Part shown: positions 17,740-27,177 of the stretch, in pieces
How the letters are laid out: each line of letters starts with the position of its first letter
How positions within the stretch are numbered: position 1 is the stretch's first letter
Assembly (NCBI GenBank): GCA_902616675.1
Contig: CACMTV010000001.1
Location: forward strand, 124,001 to 188,000
From: an uncultured Pelagibacteraceae bacterium
Lineage (GTDB): Bacteria > Pseudomonadota > Alphaproteobacteria > Pelagibacterales > Pelagibacteraceae
Reading direction: 5' to 3'
DNA length: 64,000 nt
Notes under the pieces: generated by a model
What the model was told of the DNA's origin: nothing
Databases searched by the model: none
Seen by the model: only the letters and a program-made list of their open reading frames with translations
Position numbers and translations under genes: made by a program

Positions 17740-18246
17740 ATGTTTAAATTATATGCTATGAGACACGCTAAATCTAGTTGGGATTTCCCGGATTTAGTAG
17801 ATTTTGAAAGACCTTTAAACAAAAGAGGTATTGAAAGTTCAAAAAAGATTTGTGAAAGATTTGTTAAAAATAAAATATTTTTTGATTTAATTTTAACTTC
17901 ATCTTCTAAAAGAACATTGGAAACACTTAGTTATCTAAATGGGCCAGCAGAAAAAGCAAAAATTTTAAAGTTAAAAGAATTGTATAATACTTCAGAAATC
18001 GAGATTTTAAAGATAATAAAAAAAGTAGATGATAAATATAAAAGTTTACTGTTAATCAACCATATGCCATCAATTAAGGATTTCTGTAGCAAAATTTGTC
18101 TAAACCAAAATTCAAATTTTTATAAAGACATGTGTCATAAATTTTCTACAGCTGCTGTTGCGGAGTTTGAGTTTAAATTTAAATCTTGGAAAGATTTAGA
18201 TTTAGGCGGGAAAATTACAAATTTTATTCGCCCTAAAGACATTTAA
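17740..18246 (+). CDS. sixA: SixA-like phosphohistidine phosphatase
   Basis: A histidine phosphatase superfamily protein of 168 residues from the ATG of MFKLYAMRHAKSSWD; the longer frame from 17674 lies inside ppk and is unlikely. The catalytic R8-H9 motif is at the N-terminus, a partner arginine in TSSSKRTLETL near residue 49, and the second histidine in LINHMPSI near residue 109. SixA-type enzymes dephosphorylate phosphohistidine proteins. It is inserted between phoB and ppk, and its stop overlaps the phoB stop on the other strand by 4 bp. Confidence 0.85.
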   Translation: MFKLYAMRHAKSSWDFPDLVDFERPLNKRGIESSKKICERFVKNKIFFDLILTSSSKRTLETLSYLNGPAEKAKILKLKELYNTSEIEILKIIKKVDDKYKSLLLINHMPSIKDFCSKICLNQNSNFYKDMCHKFSTAAVAEFEFKFKSWKDLDLGGKITNFIRPKDI

Positions 18247-18926
18247 CCATCTAAAGAATATCCTGAAGACCTTACGGTTCTAATTAAATCTTTTTTTCCG
18301 TCAATATTTATTGCTTTTCTTACTCTTCTAATATGGACATCAATTGTTCTGGACTCCACATAAACATTATCACCCCAAACATTATTTAAAAGTTGTTCTC
18401 TGGAGTAAACTCTTTTAGGATTTTTAATTAAGAAATCTATAAGCTTAAACTCCGTAGGACCTAGCTCAACTTCTTTTTCTCCTCTAAAAACTCTTTTTTG
18501 CGCTCGATCAACTTTTAAGTCTTCAAAAATAACCACGTCCTCAACCGCATTTGGTTTAGCACGTTTCAATAATGCGTTTACTCTAGCAATTAATTCTTTC
18601 TGACTAAATGGTTTTGTAACATAATCATCAGCGCCTGTTTTAAAACCCTTCAATTTATCTTCTTCTTCTCCCTTAGCCGTAAGCATAATTATTGGAATAT
18701 TTTTAAGTAAATTAATTCTCTTCAAATTTCTACAAACTTCTATTCCTGAAATGTCTGGAAGCATCCAATCTAATAATATTAGGTCCGGATTTTGATCTTT
18801 AATACTTCGAATGGCATCTTCTCCATTTAAAGCATAATTTACTTTGTGTCCTTCTTTTTCTAGATTGTACTTTAATAAAGTTACTATTGGCATTTCATCT
18901 TCTACTATGAATAGATTTGCCTTCAT
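18243..18926 (-). CDS. phoB: Phosphate regulon response regulator PhoB
   Basis: Transcription factor that binds Pho boxes when phosphorylated by PhoR. The receiver domain has E9-D10, phospho-acceptor D53 in ILLDWMLPD and K105 in YVTKPF. The C-terminal OmpR-type winged helix ends at YSLDG, with the recognition helix region VESRTIDVHIRRVRKAI. The 227 residues are standard. It is last of the leftward pho/pst gene series, one base after phoU. Candidate target sites are at 24145-24173 and 28017-28056. Confidence 0.97.
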   Translation of the reverse strand: MKANLFIVEDEMPIVTLLKYNLEKEGHKVNYALNGEDAIRSIKDQNPDLILLDWMLPDISGIEVCRNLKRINLLKNIPIIMLTAKGEEEDKLKGFKTGADDYVTKPFSQKELIARVNALLKRAKPNAVEDVVIFEDLKVDRAQKRVFRGEKEVELGPTEFKLIDFLIKNPKRVYSREQLLNNVWGDNVYVESRTIDVHIRRVRKAINIDGKKDLIRTVRSSGYSLDG

Positions 18927-18927
18927 T

Positions 18928-19608
18928 CTAACCTTTCGGTCTTTCTCCTTCGAGATAGTCGCCGGTAATTAAAAAGTAAACTTGTTCAGCGATATTAGTG
19001 GCATGATCACCAATTCTCTCAATATTTTTTAACATGAAAAGTAATTGCGTTATTTTATTTATATCCTCTTTCTTTTTTTCTAAATGTTTTATAGCGGCCT
19101 CCATATTTGTATTGGTCAATTGGTCTATCTCCTCATCTGAATTCCAAACATTTTCAGCGGTATCTTTTGCTCTATGTAGATAAGCATTAAGGACAGAATT
19201 TACTTGCTTGGCCGCTTTAAGACCGGCTATCTCCAAATTTTTAATAATATCACTTGGTAAATCGGTTCCAACTTTTAGAGTTCTTTTAGAAATATTTTTT
19301 GCTAGATCGCCTATTCTTTCTAAATCAGATGAAACTTTTAAAGCAACAACTGTCTCTCTTAAATCTATCGCCATCGGCTGTCTTAAGGCAATTAAATTTA
19401 CGACTTGTTCTTCGATATGGAGTTCGTATTTATCTGTTTTTTCATCATCTTTTATAGACTTGTCTGCTAAAGAAGTATCTTTTTTTACTAATGATTGAAT
19501 TGTTTGTTCAAGCTGTTTTTCAACACTTGCTCCCATTTTGACTATAGTATCCTTCAAGAGTTGCAGCTGTTCTTCGTAAGATTTTACTATATGTGGTTTT
19601 TCACTCAT
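18928..19608 (-). CDS. phoU: Phosphate transport system regulator PhoU
   Basis: A 226-residue all-helical protein with two PhoU three-helix bundles, recognised by SDLERIGDLAKNISKR (about residue 92) and the repeated MLKNIERIGDHATNIAEQ (about residue 193), whose acidic E/DxxD residues bind metal. PhoU links the state of the PstSCAB transporter to PhoR and represses the regulon when phosphate is sufficient. Its start overlaps the pstB stop by one base. Confidence 0.97.
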   Translation of the reverse strand: MSEKPHIVKSYEEQLQLLKDTIVKMGASVEKQLEQTIQSLVKKDTSLADKSIKDDEKTDKYELHIEEQVVNLIALRQPMAIDLRETVVALKVSSDLERIGDLAKNISKRTLKVGTDLPSDIIKNLEIAGLKAAKQVNSVLNAYLHRAKDTAENVWNSDEEIDQLTNTNMEAAIKHLEKKKEDINKITQLLFMLKNIERIGDHATNIAEQVYFLITGDYLEGERPKG

Positions 19609-20363
19609 TAACCAAACCTTCCTGTAATATAATCCTGAGTTTGTTGGTTGTCAGGATTTTTAAATATTTTTTCTGTATCGCCAAATTCTATAAGTTTTCC
19701 GAGGTGGAAGAAACCTGTTTTTTGAGATACCCTTGCTGCTTGAGACATCGAGTGGGTAACTATCACTATTGTGTGTTCTTTTTTTAAATCATCAATTAAT
19801 TCTTCAATTTGAGCAGTAGCTATAGGATCTAGAGCTGAGCAAGGTTCGTCCATTAAAATCACTTCCGGACTAACTGAAATAGCCCTAGCTATACATAATC
19901 TTTGTTGTTGACCTCCTGATAAACCAGTGCCAATTTCATCTAATCTGTCTTTTACCTCTTCCCAAAGAGCGGCTTTTTTTAAACTCATCTCAACAATCTG
20001 ATCTAATTCACTTTTAGATTGAGCCATACCATGAATTGTAGGTCCATAAGAGACGTTTTCATAAATTGTTTTTGGAAATGGATTTGGTTTTTGAAACACC
20101 ATACCTACATTCTCTCTTAGTCTTACAACGTCCAGTTTTCTCGAATTGAGTTCCAATTCATCCATTTTAATGCTTCCTTCAACTTTACAAATATCTATTA
20201 CATCATTCATTCTATTTAAACATCTTAGAAAAGTTGACTTTCCACATCCTGATGGACCGATTAAAGCAGTCACTTCTTTATCCATTATATCTAGTGAAAC
20301 ATCGAACAAAGCCTGCTTAGAGCCATAAAAAACATTTACATTTTTTGCGCTTATCTTTGTCAT
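19608..20363 (-). CDS. pstB: Phosphate ABC transporter ATPase PstB
   Basis: Powers PstSCAB phosphate uptake. Walker [10 protein letters not shown], signature [14 protein letters not shown] and Walker B VILMDEP are intact. I prefer the ATG of [14 protein letters not shown] at 20363; an in-frame ATG at 20384 would add seven residues and overlap pstA. The TGGAAC just before the chosen ATG is a fair ribosome site. The gene sits between pstA and phoU. Confidence 0.96.
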   Translation of the reverse strand: MTKISAKNVNVFYGSKQALFDVSLDIMDKEVTALIGPSGCGKSTFLRCLNRMNDVIDICKVEGSIKMDELELNSRKLDVVRLRENVGMVFQKPNPFPKTIYENVSYGPTIHGMAQSKSELDQIVEMSLKKAALWEEVKDRLDEIGTGLSGGQQQRLCIARAISVSPEVILMDEPCSALDPIATAQIEELIDDLKKEHTIVIVTHSMSQAARVSQKTGFFHLGKLIEFGDTEKIFKNPDNQQTQDYITGRFG

Positions 20364-20364
20364 G

Positions 20365-21636
20365 TTAGTTCCATTTCCTCTCAAATTTATGTCTTATAAT
20401 CTGAGCCGCTAAATTCATCAATATTAAAAATCCAAGTAAAACCATTATACAAGCACTTACTTTTTCAACAAACCCTCTTTCTGCTGATTCACTCCAAATG
20501 TAAATTTGAACGGGCAAACTTGCAGCTGGGTCTACAGGAGTGCCTGGGATAGTGTTTACAAAAGCAACCATACCTATAAGTATAAGCGGTGCTGTTTCTC
20601 CAAGAGCTTGTGCCAATCCAATAATAGTGCCTGAAAGAGTACCGGGCATTGAAAGAGGTACAGTGTGATGCATCGTTGTCTGCATGTTACTTGCTCCCAT
20701 CGCTAAAGCAGCCTCTCTTATACTTGGGGGAACTGCTTTTAAAGAAGCCCGCGCAGCAATAATAATTGTGGGAAGTGTCATTAAGGATAAGGTTATTCCT
20801 CCAACTAAAGGTGTTGATCTTGGCAAATTAAATACTGCTAATAAAACCCCTAAACCTAAAAGACCAAAAACTATTGATGGTACAGCAGCTAAGTTGTTTA
20901 TATTAACCTCGATAAAATCAGTAAACTTATTTTTAGGGGCAAATTCCTCTAAATATATTGCTGCTAAAACTGCAATGGGAAAAGAAAAAGCTAAACATAC
21001 TAAAATACTAAATACTGTTCCCATAAACGAACTTGCTATACCAGCTAGTTCGGCTTCTCTAGAGTCTGGATTAGTGAAAAAGCTTAAATTGAATTTTGAT
21101 AAAATATCACCTCTCTCATTCAACATGTCATATATTTTCAATTGATAATCATTAACTCTTCTATCTTCCTCTGGAATATCACGAGGATAATTTCCTTTAT
21201 GGACTTGGTCTAAATCATCTGAAGCCGTTAATCTTATAGGAACTATTTTTCCTAGAAGACTTGGATTTTTTAAAAGATGATTTTTAACTTCTTGTTCATA
21301 GGTAAATGCCACCATTTGAATAAGTTGACGATCGTCTTCCTCAGGAAGAGAGGGATCTAAACGAGTCATTGCTTTGTAGGCTATGTCATAATAATCGGCA
21401 TTCTCCAAATCTTCTAAGCTCGGATTATCTGTCTCAATTAACATTAATTCTTTATCGTAATGAACTTCCGTAACAATCCATGTTTTTTGGAAAGCTGTGT
21501 AACCTTTTGAAAAAATTTTATACATAAAAACAGCTAAAAATAGCAGAGCTAAACCTATTGCAATTTGTCCAAATAATTTAAAATTTGCTTCTGCCCTGTA
21601 ACGTTTATTTAAGAGTTTTCTCTTAGCCTCATTCAT
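20365..21636 (-). CDS. pstA: Phosphate ABC transporter permease PstA
   Basis: Inner-membrane channel subunit. At 423 residues it is longer than the roughly 300-residue E. coli protein. A first membrane helix (about residues 22-42) is followed by about 150 residues of probable periplasmic domain, and then the six-helix permease domain with the EAA-type loop [21 protein letters not shown]. Extended PstA forms are common in Alphaproteobacteria. Its start lies 8 bp inside pstC. Confidence 0.95.
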   Translation of the reverse strand: MNEAKRKLLNKRYRAEANFKLFGQIAIGLALLFLAVFMYKIFSKGYTAFQKTWIVTEVHYDKELMLIETDNPSLEDLENADYYDIAYKAMTRLDPSLPEEDDRQLIQMVAFTYEQEVKNHLLKNPSLLGKIVPIRLTASDDLDQVHKGNYPRDIPEEDRRVNDYQLKIYDMLNERGDILSKFNLSFFTNPDSREAELAGIASSFMGTVFSILVCLAFSFPIAVLAAIYLEEFAPKNKFTDFIEVNINNLAAVPSIVFGLLGLGVLLAVFNLPRSTPLVGGITLSLMTLPTIIIAARASLKAVPPSIREAALAMGASNMQTTMHHTVPLSMPGTLSGTIIGLAQALGETAPLILIGMVAFVNTIPGTPVDPAASLPVQIYIWSESAERGFVEKVSACIMVLLGFLILMNLAAQIIRHKFERKWN

Positions 21637-23005
21637 ATTTTTCCCTATATTTTTTCACAACTGTTAAAGCAATAACATTTAAAAAAAGTGTTACTACAAA
21701 TAAAGATATTCCTAAGGCAAAAGCTGCCTGAGTTTTTGGATCTCCAAATTGTTGGTCGCCAATAAGTATAACTACTATTTGAGCTGTAATAGTAGACGTG
21801 GACTCTAAAGGGTTGGCTGTTAAATTTGCAGCTAATCCAGATGCCATCACTACGATCATAGTCTCACCGACTGCTCTGGAAACAGCAAGTAAAATAGATC
21901 CGACTATCCCCGGTAATGCTGCAGGAAATATAACTTTCTTAATAGTCTCTGATTTCGTAGCACCCATCGCATAACTTCCATCCCTTAAATTTTGTGGAAC
22001 TGCTGATATAACGTCATCGCTTAAACTTGATATAAAAGGGATTATCATAACCCCCATAACAGCTCCTGCTGCAAGTGCACTTTCTGATGAAACTTCTAAT
22101 CCTAAAGAATTTCCAATTTCTTTTACGAAGGGACCTACAGTGAGGGCAGCAAAAAATCCATATACTACGGTTGGGATACCTGCTAAAATTTCAATTATAG
22201 GCTTAGCATATTTTCTAACTTTTCTTGTTGCATACTCTGCGAGATAAATTCCGCTTAACAACCCAACTGGGATTGCTACACACATTGCTATAAATGCAAT
22301 AAAAAAAGTTCCAGCAAATAATGGTACCGCTCCAAATGCATCTTTCATTAATTCAGGATCTGGTTGACCATCTCTCACAAATGTTTTTGCCGGATACCAA
22401 TGTGTTCCAAAAATGAAATCAAATATCCTGACGGATTGAAAAAATCTTATGGCTTCAAACAAAAGTGAAAATACAATTCCTATTGTTACAAGAACTGCTG
22501 CTAAAGAAGCTGTAAATAAAACCCATTTTAAAAATATTTCTACTGGTTCCCTCATTCTGTTATTCTTTTTAATAGATTGATAAGCATAGCTTAATGATAA
22601 AATTAAAGCTGCTAAGACAATTACGATCTTAGCGTTATTAGCCATATTTTTAATTTGGATGTATTTACCTGCAGAATTATCTAAAAAATTATTAATATCT
22701 CCTGTATACGTTCCTAATGCTAAAGCCTTTACTTTTGTATAAATAAGTTGAAGCTCATTCTTAGTTAAATTTTGATCCAAATAATCTGCTAAAATAAAAT
22801 TTTTTACTATTGTTGGTTCAAACACTGACCATAAAGAAAAAATTATAAGTGCCGGTGCTGCGCACCAAATCGCAAGATAATAACCATAAAATTTTGGAAG
22901 TGCTGTTAGTCTTTGTGAAGATTGAATAATTGTTGCTTTTTTTCTACCAAAATAATAGCTGGAGAAACCTAAAAGTAGAATAAGACTTATAAGAACTAAA
23001 TTCAT
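21629..23005 (-). CDS. pstC: Phosphate ABC transporter permease PstC
   Basis: Second channel subunit, 458 residues. The N-terminal third holds extra membrane segments and a soluble insert, and the C-terminal permease domain contains IYLAEYATRKVRKY, IVYGFFAALTVGP and the ATPase-contact loop GSYAMGATKSETIKKVIFP. The larger size matches alphaproteobacterial PstC. It is separated from pstS by a strong intrinsic terminator, so its expression depends on read-through or on a promoter I could not identify. Confidence 0.95.
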   Translation of the reverse strand: MNLVLISLILLLGFSSYYFGRKKATIIQSSQRLTALPKFYGYYLAIWCAAPALIIFSLWSVFEPTIVKNFILADYLDQNLTKNELQLIYTKVKALALGTYTGDINNFLDNSAGKYIQIKNMANNAKIVIVLAALILSLSYAYQSIKKNNRMREPVEIFLKWVLFTASLAAVLVTIGIVFSLLFEAIRFFQSVRIFDFIFGTHWYPAKTFVRDGQPDPELMKDAFGAVPLFAGTFFIAFIAMCVAIPVGLLSGIYLAEYATRKVRKYAKPIIEILAGIPTVVYGFFAALTVGPFVKEIGNSLGLEVSSESALAAGAVMGVMIIPFISSLSDDVISAVPQNLRDGSYAMGATKSETIKKVIFPAALPGIVGSILLAVSRAVGETMIVVMASGLAANLTANPLESTSTITAQIVVILIGDQQFGDPKTQAAFALGISLFVVTLFLNVIALTVVKKYREKYE

Positions 23006-23020
23006 TTTTCAAGCTCCAGT

Positions 23021-23048
23021 TAAAAAAAGGGGGCCGAAACCCCCTTTT
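23021..23048 (-). terminator. Intrinsic terminator between pstS and pstC
   Basis: On the minus strand a 9-bp stem, AAAAGGGGG with CCCCCTTTT, and a 6-nt loop are followed directly by a run of seven T. This is a textbook rho-independent terminator placed inside the pst operon. It should let much more pstS message accumulate than pstCAB-phoUB message, as expected for an abundant binding protein. Confidence 0.85.
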
Positions 23049-23067
23049 AATTTTTTAAAAAGTAAAA

Positions 23068-24072
23068 TTACTTTTTAGGAGGCATATTTACTAATTTAAC
23101 AGCATTAGTTCTAGATGTCTTGTATAATTTACCATCTAATGGAACTAAACCGATATCAGTTAAGTAGCCTTTTTTACCAATAGACTTTTTACCTGTGAAT
23201 TCTTTTACGAATTCGTGTAAACCAGGAATTACGCCTACGTGAGCCTTTTTAACGTAGAAGAATAAAGGTCTAGCAACAGCGTAGCTATAGTCTTGAATAG
23301 AGCTTAAGCTTGGTTGACCACCTTCGATACTTGCAGCTTGCAATTTATCTTTTGCAGCTAAGAAATAACTGAACCCAAAGAAACCAAACATTTCTTTGTC
23401 CGCAGCTAATTTTTGAATAATAAGTGAGTCATTTTCACCTACTTCAATTGCAGCACCGTCTTCTCTTAATGCTTTATATTTTGCACCAGCAGCTTTTGAT
23501 GCATCATCAATACCTTTTTTCATTACTAATGAGTTCCAAGCATCCCTAGTTCCAGATGTTCCTGGTGGAACCATGATTTTGATATCATAATTTGGTAATG
23601 AAGGATCGATGTCGCTCCACTTTTTATATGGGTTTGGTACAAGTTTACCATCTTTAGCAACTTCTTTTGCTAATGCTGCCCATAATTGTTTTTTTGTAAA
23701 GTTTACTGGTTTTTGATCTTTAGAAAATGCAAGAGTGATACCATCGTTACCTACTGTAATCTCCACAATTTCGTTAACACCATTTTTTTGACATAGCGCA
23801 TACTCTTTAGCTTTCATAGCTCTAGAAGCATTAGTTATATCTGGATGTTCTGCACCGACTCCTGCGCAGAATAGTTTTGCTCCACCACCAGTTCCTGTAG
23901 ATTCAATTACTGGAGTCTTAAATTTTCCAGATGAACCAAATCTTTCTGCAACAATTGTTGCATATGGGAATACTGTTGAAGAACCAACTATTTTAATTTG
24001 ATCTCTAGCTTGAGCAGAAGTAACGATTAACATCGTTAATAATGAAGCTAAAGCGATTGTTAGTTTTTTCAT
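23068..24072 (-). CDS. pstS: Periplasmic phosphate-binding protein PstS
   Basis: High-affinity phosphate receptor for the Pst transporter. A 334-residue precursor with a Sec signal peptide ending ...SAQA before RDQIKIVGSS. Phosphate-binding features include GSSTVFPYA (residues 31-39), ESTGTGGG and GTSGTRDAW. It is first of the Pho-box-driven pst transcript and is followed by a terminator. In oligotrophic SAR11 this is typically among the most abundant proteins under phosphate limitation. Confidence 0.97.
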   Translation of the reverse strand: MKKLTIALASLLTMLIVTSAQARDQIKIVGSSTVFPYATIVAERFGSSGKFKTPVIESTGTGGGAKLFCAGVGAEHPDITNASRAMKAKEYALCQKNGVNEIVEITVGNDGITLAFSKDQKPVNFTKKQLWAALAKEVAKDGKLVPNPYKKWSDIDPSLPNYDIKIMVPPGTSGTRDAWNSLVMKKGIDDASKAAGAKYKALREDGAAIEVGENDSLIIQKLAADKEMFGFFGFSYFLAAKDKLQAASIEGGQPSLSSIQDYSYAVARPLFFYVKKAHVGVIPGLHEFVKEFTGKKSIGKKGYLTDIGLVPLDGKLYKTSRTNAVKLVNMPPKK

Positions 24073-24144
24073 ATTTTCCTCTCTGTTATATTTATTAATT
24101 AATTAACAAACGATAATTTTTTAGACTTGATAGGACTCGTTTGT

Positions 24145-24173
24145 ATTAAGAATTTGTTACAGATATGTTAAAA
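24145..24173 (-). promoter_or_regulatory. Pho-box array upstream of pstS
   Basis: On the minus strand three 7-mers occur at exact 11-bp steps: TTTTAAC (24167-24173), CTGTAAC (24156-24162) and TCTTAAT (24145-24151), separated by ATAT and AAAT. The central unit fits the alphaproteobacterial PhoB half-site CTGTMAC, and the 11-bp period fits PhoB dimers. The array ends 72 bp before the pstS ATG, with TATCAA near 24127-24132 as a possible -10. A matching array lies before plcP. Confidence 0.75.
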
Positions 24174-24198
24174 AAGTAACTTTTTAGTTGATTCCGTA

Positions 24199-24813
24199 TT
24201 AGTTGAATCTTCTTGTTATTTTCACGTCCTCATAAGATGAAGCTAGGTTACCTTCGCAAGTAAAGGGTCTTACTTTATTTAACACTGCATATTTACTAGT
24301 AGGTTTCAAAGTAATTTCTAGCTTTACGAACTCCACGAGCTGTTTACTTAATCTTTCATCATTTCTCCAGCTCGCCCATTTGCTTGGAGGTGTAAAAATA
24401 TTAGTTAAATATGATGCGGCTCTACGGTAAGTTGTGTTTGAATATCCTTCACTATTTAACAAGTTTTCCTTAACAGACGTGTATATTTTTCTACATGTGA
24501 TCGAATCAGCCATGTAAGATTTTTTATTTAAATTTCTCTCCATTGGCACTGATACAATTAATAAAATTTGGTCAGCTGTTGAGGAATAAAGAGCCTCAGT
24601 ATAAATATTTGCTGGCAAATATTTAAATTCTCTTATATCTATAAATGGGACAACTGCTTTAAGATCATCTTTTAGTCTTAACAATCCTAAATCAAATACT
24701 GTTAAAGTTTGATTTTTTAAAATTTTTTCAATCTGTTGTTCAGCTTTTACAAATGAATTTAAAGATAATAAAATCAAAAATATAAAAAATAATTGTTTTA
24801 TTTTATTGATCAT
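24199..24813 (-). CDS. Secreted protein of unknown function between phoR and pstS
   Basis: Not recognised. From the ATG of MINKIKQLFF the protein has 204 residues; a longer frame to 24963 would run into phoR and bury the signal peptide. A Sec-type signal (residues 1-24, ending FVKA) is followed by a soluble periplasmic domain with Cys residues near positions 106 and 189, the region KWASWRNDERLSKQ near residue 149, and an Arg-rich C-terminus. Its position between the sensor kinase and the binding protein, same strand, suggests a phosphate-related role; this is inference from context only. Confidence 0.8.
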   Translation of the reverse strand: MINKIKQLFFIFLILLSLNSFVKAEQQIEKILKNQTLTVFDLGLLRLKDDLKAVVPFIDIREFKYLPANIYTEALYSSTADQILLIVSVPMERNLNKKSYMADSITCRKIYTSVKENLLNSEGYSNTTYRRAASYLTNIFTPPSKWASWRNDERLSKQLVEFVKLEITLKPTSKYAVLNKVRPFTCEGNLASSYEDVKITRRFN

Positions 24814-24853
24814 AATTTGATTATTATACCAAATTACACGTTTTAATTGAATA

Positions 24854-26053
24854 CTAAAAAACTGGTAAATGTACTGATATTTGTGTCCCTTCACCAACTT
24901 TACTTTTAATTTCCAATTCTCCTCTATGTTGAATGATTCTATGACGACAAATCGCAAGGCCAAGTCCTGTGCCTCCTACCTCTCTACTTTTTTTGGCATC
25001 AACTCTATAAAATCTTTCTGTTATTCTAGAAATATGTTCTGCCGGTATTCCAATTCCTTGGTCAGAAATAGAAATTTTATAAGAATTATTTAATAACTTT
25101 CCATCACCTTTTTCAATTTTAATTTCTATAGATTTTTTATTTTCTGAATACTTAATGCTGTTGTCTATTAAATTAGAAAAAATATCTACCAAAGCTTCAA
25201 AGTTTCCTTTAACAAAAAAATCAGATTGTATCTTATTGGTGAATTTAAAGTTGAGTAATTTATTTTGATGAATATCTTCTACAGAATTAAAAATTTCTTT
25301 TAAATTAACTTTATCCTGTGGTTGAATATGTTCTTCAAGTTCAATTTTGCTTAATGACAATAAATCTTTTATCAAATTTTCCATTCTGTCAGCTTGTTCT
25401 AACATTATTGGTATAAACTTTTTTTGAGCTTCAGGATCATTTTTTGCATGCCCATTTATGGTTTCTAAAAACCCTTTGATCGATACTAATGGAGTTTTTA
25501 ATTCATGACTAACATTTGCTACAAAATCTGATTTGAATTTTTGTGCTTTTACAATTTCAGTATAATCTTTTAAAAAAAGATTTATGGTATCTGGATCATC
25601 AGAAAAAATACTTTCGCCGATCATGATATAAACTTTAAAAAATTGAAAGGAAGGCTGACTCAACTCTAAATCCATATTAATAGTTTTTCTTTTATTTACA
25701 ACTAAATCAATATTTTGTAGCAGATCAGGAACTCTTAATATTGTAGCAATATGTTTACCAAGACTTTCTTTGCCAAATTTATTTTTAGCGCTTGGATTTA
25801 AATACTTTATATTTTTATATTTATCTAAAATTATTAAATAATCATCTAATTGATTTAATATTGCTCCTTTCTGAGGGTCGTCCTCAATATCTTCGTTGGT
25901 AATATCTTGAACTTCTTGATATAAATTTTCAGTTTGTTTTTGATCTCTAACTTCACTTCTGGCATCAAATCCGGCCTTGATGAATTTTGCAGAAACTAGA
26001 ATAACAACGATTGAAATAATTGCAGCTAGCGATAAAAATAATAATGTCATCAT
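24854..26053 (-). CDS. phoR: Phosphate regulon sensor histidine kinase PhoR
   Basis: Phosphorylates PhoB. The 399 residues hold one N-terminal membrane helix (about residues 2-24), a PAS-like domain (about residues 65-165), a HisKA dimerisation helix with H183 in FVANVSHELKTPL, and an HATPase_c domain with NLIDNSIKYSE, DQGIGIP and GGTGLGLAI boxes. It lacks a large periplasmic sensor domain, as usual for PhoR, which senses through PstSCAB and PhoU. It lies downstream of the glycosyltransferase gene by 89 bp on the same strand. Confidence 0.95.
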   Translation of the reverse strand: MMTLLFLSLAAIISIVVILVSAKFIKAGFDARSEVRDQKQTENLYQEVQDITNEDIEDDPQKGAILNQLDDYLIILDKYKNIKYLNPSAKNKFGKESLGKHIATILRVPDLLQNIDLVVNKRKTINMDLELSQPSFQFFKVYIMIGESIFSDDPDTINLFLKDYTEIVKAQKFKSDFVANVSHELKTPLVSIKGFLETINGHAKNDPEAQKKFIPIMLEQADRMENLIKDLLSLSKIELEEHIQPQDKVNLKEIFNSVEDIHQNKLLNFKFTNKIQSDFFVKGNFEALVDIFSNLIDNSIKYSENKKSIEIKIEKGDGKLLNNSYKISISDQGIGIPAEHISRITERFYRVDAKKSREVGGTGLGLAICRHRIIQHRGELEIKSKVGEGTQISVHLPVF

Positions 26054-26142
26054 TGTTTAAGTTTTCCTAAAACATTTATAAGAATTGCTTCATATAAATA
26101 TGAAATTATAACTTAAACTTTAAATTATGCAAAATATAGAGG

Positions 26143-27174
26143 TCAATTAGGTGCAGTGTTAGCTAAAAATATTTTAGCACAGTTCTCCCAAGTATATTTT
26201 TTAGCTATTTCTTTACAATCGTCTCTATTTAATTTTAAAGCTTCTAGAGCGGCTACTTTTAAATCTTTATTTAAAACACCACCATTCGTTCCCTCTAAAA
26301 TATCTTTTGGACCTGTAACTGGATAGGCTGCAACAGGTGTTCCGCATTGTAAACCTTCAATAATAACTATACCAAAAGTATCTGTTAAGCTCGGCATAAC
26401 AAAAACATCTGCTGATGCAAAGTAAGATGCTAACTCACCATTTGTTTTCTCGCCTTTAAAAATGACATTAGGAAATTCTTGTTTTAATTTTTTTAAATCT
26501 GGCCCCTTTCCTACTACAATTTTAGTTCCTTCTAAATCAAGATTAAGAAAAGCTCTAATATTTTTCTCAATGGAAACTCTACCTACATATAGCCAAATAG
26601 GTCTTTTATATTCTAAATTAAGGCGCCTGGGGTTTTTAAATGCTCCATGATTGGCCCCTCGTGTCCAAACAGTGAGTTTTTCTGGATCAAAACCAATTTT
26701 TTTTAAATCCTCTTTCATTGATTTTGTAGTTACTAAAGTTTTGTAAGCGGCTGAGTGAAAGTTTTTGAGAAATTTTTGAGGTATTTTAATAGGTATAAAA
26801 GGTGCGTAAAGTTTAATATATTTATCGAAAGACGTGTGGTAACTGGTTGTAAATTTTAAATTATTTTTTAAACAATATCTTCTTGCAAAGTAACCCAGCG
26901 TATCTTCTGTGGCTATATGGATAACTAACTTTTCTTTATTTTTTTTAGCAAATTCTAACTCTTTTTGAATCATTCTTCCAACTTTAGGCCATACATTTAA
27001 AGCAATTTTAATATCATTATATTTAGGCAACGGAACAGTCAAAAAATTTACTGGAGTTATAAAGTTAACAGTATGCCCAAGTTTTTTTAATTCTTCTTTT
27101 AATTGTTCAAGGGTTCTCACTACACCATTTATTACCTGTTCTTTGCAAGCTCCTGTGACTATTAATATTCTCAT
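26143..27174 (-). CDS. agt: Glycosyltransferase (GT4 family), probable diacylglycerol glycosyltransferase Agt
   Basis: A 343-residue GT-B glycosyltransferase. The acceptor half begins ILIVTGACKEQVINGVVRTL, and the donor-binding half has PIWLYVGRVSIEKN (about residue 190) and the acidic motif EGLQCGTPVAAYPVTGPKDI (about residue 269). It lies 3 bp after a PlcP-type phosphoesterase. This plcP-agt pair is known from marine bacteria that swap phospholipids for glucosyl- or glucuronosyl-diacylglycerol when phosphate is scarce. The sugar donor cannot be told from the sequence. Confidence 0.85.
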   Translation of the reverse strand: MRILIVTGACKEQVINGVVRTLEQLKEELKKLGHTVNFITPVNFLTVPLPKYNDIKIALNVWPKVGRMIQKELEFAKKNKEKLVIHIATEDTLGYFARRYCLKNNLKFTTSYHTSFDKYIKLYAPFIPIKIPQKFLKNFHSAAYKTLVTTKSMKEDLKKIGFDPEKLTVWTRGANHGAFKNPRRLNLEYKRPIWLYVGRVSIEKNIRAFLNLDLEGTKIVVGKGPDLKKLKQEFPNVIFKGEKTNGELASYFASADVFVMPSLTDTFGIVIIEGLQCGTPVAAYPVTGPKDILEGTNGGVLNKDLKVAALEALKLNRDDCKEIAKKYTWENCAKIFLANTAPN

Positions 27175-27177
27175 GGA

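Noticed and set aside
17727-17822. N-terminal extension of ppk (32 residues)
   Set aside because: The extra residues are not typical of Ppk and would overlap the sixA coding start; the ATG at 17726 fits the family.
24814-24963. Longer start for the secreted protein between phoR and pstS
   Set aside because: It would overlap phoR by more than 100 bp and bury a clean signal peptide in the middle of the protein.
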